From positions 1-8,202 of the forward strand of contig JADGRS010000127.1 of assembly GCA_017880705.1 (NCBI GenBank): 8,202 nucleotides of DNA. The letters run 5' to 3'. Made by a program: the position numbers and the translations under genes. The number at the start of each line of letters is the position of its first letter. Positions within the stretch are counted from its first letter, which is position 1. Below, in pieces: positions 7,614 to 8,202 of the stretch. The notes under the pieces are model-generated. The model was not told the DNA's origin, searched no databases, and saw nothing but the letters and a program-made list of their open reading frames with translations. The DNA is from Burkholderiales bacterium. Its GTDB lineage: Bacteria > Pseudomonadota > Gammaproteobacteria > Burkholderiales > Usitatibacteraceae.

Positions 7614-7811
7614 CTACTCCGTGCGCTCCATGATGAACGCGACCAGCACGATGAGCAGAGCCCATGCCGCGAAGAGATAGGCATAGAGCACCGGCACGCC
7701 GAGCACGGTGGCGCGCGCGTTGGCCACCGCGAGCATCGGATAGTTGAAGAACAGGCAGCCCAGCAGGAACAGGCCGACCAGCCGCGGGCCCTTGCGGCTC
7801 GACTTGGGCAT
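7614..7811 (-). CDS. small two-helix membrane protein preceding the SLC5 kinase (CbrX/DUF3311-like)
   Basis: A 65-residue protein from ATG 7811 with an excellent ribosome site (GGAGG, 5 bases upstream, within 7816-7821). A short basic N-terminus ([10 protein letters not shown]) precedes a first hydrophobic segment (about 11-30, [19 protein letters not shown]). A second segment (about 39-61) contains [24 protein letters not shown]. The order FFNYP...VLGVPxLYxYLFxxWAL resembles the small two-helix proteins encoded just before solute:sodium symporter genes (DUF3311-type) and CbrX, the small ORF upstream of cbrA in Pseudomonas. The family assignment is from memory of the pattern and not from a search. 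The gene ends 8 bases before the kinase start, so coupled translation and a physical partnership with the symporter domain are likely. Genes this short are often missed in annotation. Confidence 0.8.
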   Translation of the reverse strand: MPKSSRKGPRLVGLFLLGCLFFNYPMLAVANARATVLGVPVLYAYLFAAWALLIVLVAFIMERTE

Positions 7812-7860
7812 CGCTTCCTCCGACTGTAGGCGCCCCTTGTCCCGGGGCTGTGCCGACAGC
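7812..7860 (-). other. acs-to-small-ORF spacer with two short hairpins
   Basis: Read on the minus strand, this 49-base spacer holds GCTGT-CGGC-ACAGC (7860-7847) followed by GCCCC-GGGACAA-GGGGC (7850-7834). Both are 5-bp stems sharing a few bases, so they are mutually exclusive or stacked. Neither is followed by a T-tract, so this is not an intrinsic terminator. The end of the spacer carries the ribosome site for the 65-residue protein. No convincing promoter was seen, which suggests the signalling genes are read from the acs promoter or from one inside the missing part of acs. Confidence 0.35.
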
Positions 7861-8202
7861 TTAGAGGTTTTGCTTGAGCTGATCCAGAATCTGCGGATTC
7901 TCGAGCGTGGAGATGTCCTGCGTGATCTCCTCGCCCTTCGCGATCGAGCGCAGCAGGCGGCGCATGGTAGGTGACCTTCGTCACCTTGCCGTCGTCGGCC
8001 TCGAAGATGATCGCGACCTTGTTCGGCTGCGTCTTCAGATGGCGGTCGAGGCAGTTGTACGAGGCGTTCAGCTCGCCGTCGTAGAACCACTTGAAGAAGG
8101 GCGCGTTCGACTCGTCGAGCACCTTCGTAAAGGGCTTCGACCACAGCAGCTCGCTGCGCGCGAGGCGCGCCCAGAACCCTTCGAAATCGCGCTCGGCCTC
8201 GG
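7861..8202 (-). pseudogene. acs: acetyl-CoA synthetase, remnant with large internal deletion
   Basis: Two pieces of an AMP-forming acetyl-CoA synthetase are joined directly. The N-terminal piece (8200-7967, 78 codons, start outside the window) reads [16 protein letters not shown], then [30 protein letters not shown] and GKVTKVTY, all typical of Acs. At 7966 the frame changes. From ATG 7965 to TAA 7861 the next frame reads [20 protein letters not shown] plus [14 protein letters not shown], the exact Acs C-terminus. In intact enzymes the MRRLLR motif directly follows the catalytic, acetylation-regulated lysine of SGKIMRR. So the whole middle, including the AMP-binding motifs, the acetate and CoA sites and that lysine, is gone (roughly 500 of about 650 residues). 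The joint is also out of frame. The product cannot be active. At the joint I see at most about one base of possible microhomology. Assembly error is the main alternative to a true deletion. Confidence 0.88.

Noticed and set aside
7606..7665. An upstream kinase start at 7665 adding 20 residues.
   Set aside because: The extension ([12 protein letters not shown]) is the out-of-frame reading of the small membrane protein's end. The ATG at 7605 begins the first symporter helix and has GGAG upstream.
4475..8122. An open frame of over 1,200 codons on the minus strand that begins in acs and ends with the stand-alone receiver protein.
   Set aside because: After the acs joint it reads the small protein and kinase genes in the wrong frame, giving Arg/Ala/Gly-rich low-complexity sequence. 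It lacks stops because the DNA is G+C-rich. Only the acs start and the last 125 codons (the receiver) are real, and they share the frame by chance.

Overview
The window is G+C-rich and looks like the chromosome of a betaproteobacterium. The evidence is the run DUF3619 - DUF3106 - RDD protein, which usually follows an ECF sigma factor in that class, together with a beta/gammaproteobacterial lptG and a CbrA/CrbS-type sensor system next to acetyl-CoA synthetase (acs). There are no rRNA, tRNA, CRISPR or insertion-sequence features, and no gene-free stretch longer than 130 bases.

Left part, plus strand (1-992): the 3' end of a DUF3619 gene, a DUF3106 periplasmic protein gene and an RDD-family membrane protein gene overlap one another and form the tail of an operon. 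They converge on lptG (minus strand, 989-2056). The two genes share a CTAG that supplies TAG stops on both strands.

Middle, minus strand (2054-3869): lptG encodes a membrane subunit of the LPS export ABC transporter. It lies directly downstream of a metabolite:H+ symporter-type MFS transporter gene, and a strong intrinsic terminator separates them. The MFS protein has an unusual periplasmic insertion of about 105 residues with two cysteines. No lptF is present beside lptG.

Right part, minus strand (3870-8202): a tightly packed signalling operon. In transcription order it contains the remains of acs, a 65-residue two-helix membrane protein, an SLC5-STAC-histidine kinase of 918 residues, a stand-alone receiver protein and a FixJ/NarL-type DNA-binding response regulator. 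The last three are joined by ATGA overlaps. By family knowledge this is a CrbS/CrbR-like (CbrA/CbrB-related) system. Such systems control acs and the acetate switch in other proteobacteria, so its position beside acs fits.

The most striking point is that acs is broken. About 79 N-terminal codons are joined directly, out of frame, to the last 34 codons, and the whole catalytic middle (roughly 500 residues by comparison with the family) is missing. This is either a real recent deletion or an assembly error. The second point of interest is the architecture of the signalling system: the kinase has no PAS domain and no fused receiver, and the receiver is a separate gene.
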